Assembly (NCBI GenBank): GCA_007120565.1
Contig: SKNK01000226.1
Location: 1-7,899 of the forward strand
Reading direction: 5' to 3'
Origin: Nitriliruptoraceae bacterium
GTDB taxonomy: Bacteria; Actinomycetota; Nitriliruptoria; Nitriliruptorales; Nitriliruptoraceae
DNA length: 7,899 bases
Shown: in pieces, positions 4,848 to 7,899 of the stretch
Numbering within the stretch: position 1 is the stretch's first letter
Layout of the letters: each line of letters opens with the position of its first letter
Notes under the pieces: generated by a model
The model's input: only the letters and a program-made list of their open reading frames with translations
The model's database searches: none
What the model was told of the DNA's origin: nothing
Translations under genes and position numbers: made by a program

Positions 4848-6536
4848 ATGTCACGGCACCACCGAAGCGCCTTACTCAAGAGATCTGCCGCGTTGCTCGC
4901 GGCGACCGCACTGATCGTCGCCGCCTGCTCTCCCGCGGCGGTGGAGGAGACCGAAGATCCGCCTGAGACCGACGAGACCGACGAGGCGGCGGGTGAGGTC
5001 GAGGAGACCGAGCCGGCAGAGGACGATGAACCGACCGCTGCCGGCGAGCGCGGCACCATCGAACTGCTGACCACGACGGAGGGCTACGACCCGATCCGGT
5101 ACGAGGCCGCGTTCATGATCGCCGACGCGTGGGAGGAGCTCGGCTTCGAGGTCGAGGTGCTCCCGACCGAGTTCTCCACGCTGATCGAGTCCTTCTACGA
5201 CGAGCAGGACTTCCAGGCCGCGGTGGTTGGTTGGTCCGGTCGTGTCGACCGCCTCGACCCGCAGCACTTCCTCGGCACCCTCGCCGGTGAGAACACCGAC
5301 CTCGGCGGCAACAACCCCGGCCAGTACGTCAACGAACGGTACGACGAACTGTTCGCGATGCAGCGCGCCGAAGGTGATCAGGAACAGCGCCGTGAGTACG
5401 TCCTGGAGATGCAGGAGGTCGCCGCAGAGGACATGGCGGTCAACGTCCTGTTCTACCGCGACGAGGTGGTGGGCTACAACAACACCACGTTCGAAGGCTT
5501 CACCGAGATGTCCGGAGAGGCGCTCTACAACGAGTGGACGCCCTACACCGTCACGCCGCTGACCGATGACCGGATGCTGACGATCGGGACACCCGAGGAG
5601 CCCGACACGATCAACCCGCTGGACTCCACGACCGTCTGGGGCTGGAAGTTCATGCGGATGTACTACGACAAGCTGGTGCGCCTGAGCGAGGACGCCGAGC
5701 CGTTGCCGTGGGCCGCCGAGTCCTACGAGGCACTCGACGACACCACCTTCGAGATCGTGCTGCGCGACGGGATGACCTTCCACGACGGCGAGCCCGTCAC
5801 CGTGGAGGACATCAAGTTCACCTACGACTACTTCATCGACAACGAGTTCGGCTACTTCATGCCGTTCCTGAACATGGTCGACGAGGTCGAGATCATCGAC
5901 GACTCGACGGTGCAGTTCCACCTCGAGACTCCCTTCGGGCCCTTCCCGAACGTGACGATGGCACAGATCCCGATCCTTCCCGAGCACATCTGGGCGGAGA
6001 TCGACAACCCGCAGGATCTCGCACCCGATGACATCCCGACCGTCGGTTCCGGACCGCTCCAGTTCGAGCAGTACGACCTGGGCGAATACAAGAGCCTGAC
6101 GGTGTTCGAGGACCACTGGACCGCAGATGACTTCGAGATCGACGGGGTGGAACTCATCATCTACGCCGACTCCGAAGGTGTGTTCACCGGTCTGCAGACC
6201 GGTGAGATCGACATGACCGCGTGGCGCATGGAGCCTGGTCAGATCAACCTCGCCGAGGACGAGGACGACATCACCGTCGTCAACGCTCCGGACTTCGGGT
6301 ACTACCACCTGACGTTCAACACCGACGTCGAGCCCTTCAACGACCCCGAGGTACGCAAGGCGCTGTCCCACGCCATCGACAAGAACACGATCGTCGATGT
6401 GCTGCTGGACGGCCGGGGTGAGCCAGGGACATCGGTGATCGCACCGTCGAACCCGTTCTGGCACAACCCCGATGTGACCCGGTACGACTACGACATGGAT
6501 CGCGCGGCGCAGATCCTCGAGGACGCGGGCTACTGA
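4848..6536 (+). CDS. ABC transporter substrate-binding lipoprotein (SBP_bac_5 type) with circularly permuted domain order
   Basis: This 562-residue protein should capture peptides or a similar solute outside the membrane and deliver it to the permeases that follow. ATG at 4848 is chosen over the in-frame GTG at 4761 because it has AAGGG 6 nt upstream and puts a lipoprotein signal at the N-terminus: basic residues, a hydrophobic stretch and the lipobox VAAC with C27. Residues 33-67 form an acidic linker with 18 Asp/Glu. Residues 69-235 match what is normally the C-terminal third of the family: IELLTTTEG, AWEELGFEVEV, DFQAAVVGW, YVNERYDELF, REYVLEMQEVAAEDMAVNVLFY and a final GF segment. Residues 243-562 match the normal mature N-terminus onward: LTIGTPEEPDTINPL, the FHDGEPVTVEDIKFTYDYF signature (311-329), PTVGSGPLQF, EPFNDPEVRKALSHAIDK (495-512), and AAQILEDAGY at the very end, where family members normally continue. 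The length is near normal, no part is clearly missing and there is no frameshift. A functional permuted protein is favoured; a fusion remnant of duplicated genes is the alternative. Confidence 0.9.
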   Translation: MSRHHRSALLKRSAALLAATALIVAACSPAAVEETEDPPETDETDEAAGEVEETEPAEDDEPTAAGERGTIELLTTTEGYDPIRYEAAFMIADAWEELGFEVEVLPTEFSTLIESFYDEQDFQAAVVGWSGRVDRLDPQHFLGTLAGENTDLGGNNPGQYVNERYDELFAMQRAEGDQEQRREYVLEMQEVAAEDMAVNVLFYRDEVVGYNNTTFEGFTEMSGEALYNEWTPYTVTPLTDDRMLTIGTPEEPDTINPLDSTTVWGWKFMRMYYDKLVRLSEDAEPLPWAAESYEALDDTTFEIVLRDGMTFHDGEPVTVEDIKFTYDYFIDNEFGYFMPFLNMVDEVEIIDDSTVQFHLETPFGPFPNVTMAQIPILPEHIWAEIDNPQDLAPDDIPTVGSGPLQFEQYDLGEYKSLTVFEDHWTADDFEIDGVELIIYADSEGVFTGLQTGEIDMTAWRMEPGQINLAEDEDDITVVNAPDFGYYHLTFNTDVEPFNDPEVRKALSHAIDKNTIVDVLLDGRGEPGTSVIAPSNPFWHNPDVTRYDYDMDRAAQILEDAGY

Positions 6537-6556
6537 ACCCACTTCGGTGAGTTCAG
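6533..6556 (+). terminator. RNA hairpin with cUUCGg tetraloop at the binding-protein stop codon
   Basis: CTGAACCCAC (6533-6542) pairs with GTGAGTTCAG (6547-6556) with one A-C mismatch, closed by the loop TTCG between C and G. cUUCGg is a well-known very stable RNA tetraloop. The stem includes the stop codon. With the hairpin that follows directly it could protect the upstream mRNA end or slow transcription before the permease genes. The structure is seen in the sequence; its function is inferred. Confidence 0.5.
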
Positions 6557-6589
6557 CCGGCGGGGCTGTGCCATCGGCAGCCCCGCCGG
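6557..6589 (+). terminator. Perfect 12-bp hairpin between the binding-protein and permease genes
   Basis: CCGGCGGGGCTG (6557-6568) pairs perfectly with CAGCCCCGCCGG (6578-6589) around a 9-nt loop. It abuts the preceding hairpin with no gap and lies 30 nt before the permease ATG. No U-run follows. In many importer operons a hairpin here lets partial read-through or mRNA processing keep the binding protein more abundant than the permeases, and that is the likeliest role. Confidence 0.6.
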
Positions 6590-6619
6590 ACGCTCGCCCG
6601 CGACCGGGAAGCCACCACC

Positions 6620-7600
6620 ATGCGTAGCTACCTCCTGAGCCGGATCGCCCAGCTGTTCCTCACGTTCCTCGTGATCGTGACGATGCTGTTCTTCCTGTTC
6701 CGGCTCGGCCTTCCCGATCCAACCTCGGCGCTGATCACCGAGGGGCTCTCGCAGGAGGACATCCAACGGACGCAGGAGCGGTTCGGGCTCGATCTGCCGC
6801 TCTGGCAGCAGTACTTCGTCTTCCTCGGCAACCTGTTCACCGGGGAGTTCGGCACCTCGTTCCACTACCGAGCACCGGTCACCGCGATCGCGATGGATCG
6901 GCTGCTCAACACCCTCGCGATGATGCTGCCGGCCATCCTGCTCGCCTACACCATCGGCCCACTGCTCGGCGTGATGCTCACGTGGAAGCGTGGCAAGGGC
7001 GTCGAGACCGCCGGCATCGCCGGGGCCCTGATCCTGCGCTCCGCCCCGGTGTTCTGGACGGGGATGATGGCGCTGTTCGTCTTCGGGATCTGGCTGGGCT
7101 GGCTGCCGACATCTGGCATGCGGACCCTGCCGTACGAGGCAAGCGGCTTCTGGGACAAGATCCTGACCCTCGACTACCTCCGACATCTGCTCCTGCCCAT
7201 GATGGTGGTCGCCGCGTACTACATCGCGCTGCCGATGTTGATCATGCGCAACACCCTGCTCGAGGTGATCGGTGACGACTTCATCGAGTTCGCCCGAGCC
7301 CGCGGCTTCAGCGAGGGCCGGGTCATGTACCGCCACGCCGCCCGCAACGCCCTGCTCCCGGTCGTCACACAAGCGGCGGTCACCACCGGCCTCGCGGTGA
7401 GCGGCCAGATCGTCGTCGAGGTGGTCTTCAGTTGGCCCGGTCTCGGCCGCGAGATGTTCCGCGCCGTACAGACCAGCGACTACCCCATGGCCCAGGCGAC
7501 GTTCATCTTCATGGCGCTGCTGATCCTCATCCTCAACCTCGCCGTCGATCTCATCTACGGACGGCTCGACCCGCGCGTCACGACCAAGGCGGGCCACTAG
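6620..7600 (+). CDS. ABC transporter permease, DppB/OppB type
   Basis: This 326-residue inner-membrane protein would form one half of the transport channel of a peptide/nickel-type importer. The N-terminal helix is at about 10-29, followed by the usual extracytoplasmic stretch with RFGLDLPLWQQYFVFLGNLF and GEFGTSF (76-82). Further hydrophobic segments lie at about 96-121, 132-160, 189-209, 246-270 and 290-313. The cytoplasmic EAA loop that docks on the ATPase is seen at 217-248, centred on EFARARGFSEGRV. Family hallmarks FSWPGLG (270-276) and DLIYGRLDPRV (310-320) are present. Length is typical. GGGAAG at 6606-6611 supports the ATG. The gene follows the binding-protein gene and precedes a DppC-type gene, the standard order for this family. 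Substrate cannot be told from the permease, so a general name is used rather than dppB. Confidence 0.95.
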   Translation: MRSYLLSRIAQLFLTFLVIVTMLFFLFRLGLPDPTSALITEGLSQEDIQRTQERFGLDLPLWQQYFVFLGNLFTGEFGTSFHYRAPVTAIAMDRLLNTLAMMLPAILLAYTIGPLLGVMLTWKRGKGVETAGIAGALILRSAPVFWTGMMALFVFGIWLGWLPTSGMRTLPYEASGFWDKILTLDYLRHLLLPMMVVAAYYIALPMLIMRNTLLEVIGDDFIEFARARGFSEGRVMYRHAARNALLPVVTQAAVTTGLAVSGQIVVEVVFSWPGLGREMFRAVQTSDYPMAQATFIFMALLILILNLAVDLIYGRLDPRVTTKAGH

Positions 7601-7659
7601 ATGGTCCCGACCCCGTTCCGACGACGCGCCTCCCTCGTCCGTCCCGACCAGGAACCGAT

Positions 7660-7899
7660 GTGCGCAACCTCCTGAGCAACGTCTGGCGCATCATCCTCGC
7701 CGACCGCATGGCGCTGATCGGTGTGGTGCTGCTCGCAGGCATCATGGTGATCAGCGCGCTCGCCCCCGTCATCTCGACCCACAACCCCAACGAGATCAAC
7801 GAACGGGTCGAAGGTGTGGTCGTCACCTACGACGGAACCGACTGGCTCGAGCCGGAGCGGGTCGCCGACCTGCCCCTCAATGCCGCGCACGTCGCGGAC
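7660..7899 (+). CDS. ABC transporter permease, DppC/OppC type (N-terminal part, cut by the window edge)
   Basis: The first 80 codons are present. The reading starts at a GTG with AGGA (7650-7653) 6 nt upstream and gives RNLLSNVWRIILADRMALIG, then a hydrophobic helix (about 20-40) ending in SALAPVISTHNPNEIN. This is the characteristic OppC_N start of the second permease of peptide-type importers. A polar extracytoplasmic stretch (about 50-80, VVVTYDGTDWLEPERV) follows, where many relatives soon reach a HPLGTDxxGRD motif, so this member has a longer insert or the motif lies just past the edge. The ATG at 7601, directly after the previous stop, is in another frame and soon stops. With the preceding permease it would form the channel pair; the two ATPase genes are expected downstream. 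Confidence 0.88.
   Translation, partial: MRNLLSNVWRIILADRMALIGVVLLAGIMVISALAPVISTHNPNEINERVEGVVVTYDGTDWLEPERVADLPLNAAHVAD

Noticed and set aside
4848..6536. Reading the binding protein as a simple C-terminal truncation or pseudogene because it ends at DAGY
   Set aside because: The missing C-terminal third is present at the front of the same frame, with no stop or frameshift, so permutation explains the whole length better.
4872..6542. A 556-codon open frame on the minus strand opposite the binding-protein gene
   Set aside because: Its translation is low-complexity (Val/Leu/Asp/Arg-rich), matches no family and mirrors GC-rich coding on the other strand; the plus strand has clear SBP motifs.
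6530..7597. A 355-codon minus-strand frame opposite the DppB-type permease
   Set aside because: The product is an unnatural Glu/Gln/His/Arg mixture typical of antisense to membrane-protein codons; the permease motifs on the plus strand are unmistakable.
7601..7675. ATG directly after the DppB stop as start of the second permease
   Set aside because: That frame reaches TGA after 24 codons; the permease frame begins at the GTG at 7660.

Overview
The window is very GC-rich, gene-dense bacterial DNA with strong G/C preference at third codon positions and frequent GTG starts. Together with a bacterial tyrosyl-tRNA synthetase and rather acidic proteins, this suggests a high-GC actinobacterium, perhaps from a halotolerant or deep-branching class such as the Nitriliruptoria. 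That placement is inference, since no rRNA or phylogenetic marker was compared.

Layout. (1) 110-997, plus strand: an exported protein whose N-terminus resembles SipW/TasA-type signal peptides; its frame is open to the left edge, so it may begin upstream. (2) 1039-3747, minus strand: tyrS followed 3 nt later by a gene for an OLD-family-like protein with an intact-looking TOPRIM nuclease domain but an eroded ATPase domain. (3) 3868-4086, minus strand: a one-domain GYF_2 protein. (4) 4087-4189: a divergent intergenic region with two identical 8-bp palindromes 21 bp apart. (5) 4190-4664, plus strand: two small cysteine-containing proteins, the second a zinc ribbon with an acidic tail. (6) 4848 to the right edge, plus strand: a peptide/nickel-type (cluster C, SBP_bac_5) ABC importer operon with a lipoprotein binding protein, a DppB-type permease and the start of a DppC-type permease. 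ATPase genes would be expected beyond the edge.

The most striking observation is the binding protein at 4848-6536. Its two parts are in reversed order. After the lipobox and a highly acidic linker comes the part that normally forms the C-terminal third of an SBP_bac_5 protein. The part that normally starts the mature protein follows, and the protein stops at the DAGY motif, where a normal family member would continue into the third found at the front. This looks like a natural circular permutation, with close to one full set of parts and no frame damage. Two abutting RNA hairpins, one with a cUUCGg tetraloop, lie at its stop codon before the permease gene.

How the genes work together: the right third encodes uptake of an oligopeptide-like or related solute. 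The middle holds housekeeping translation (tyrS) with a transcriptionally coupled nucleic-acid-acting protein of unknown role. The small proteins between them have no firm function. No tRNA, rRNA, CRISPR array, insertion sequence or phage gene was seen, and no gap between genes exceeds 300 bases.
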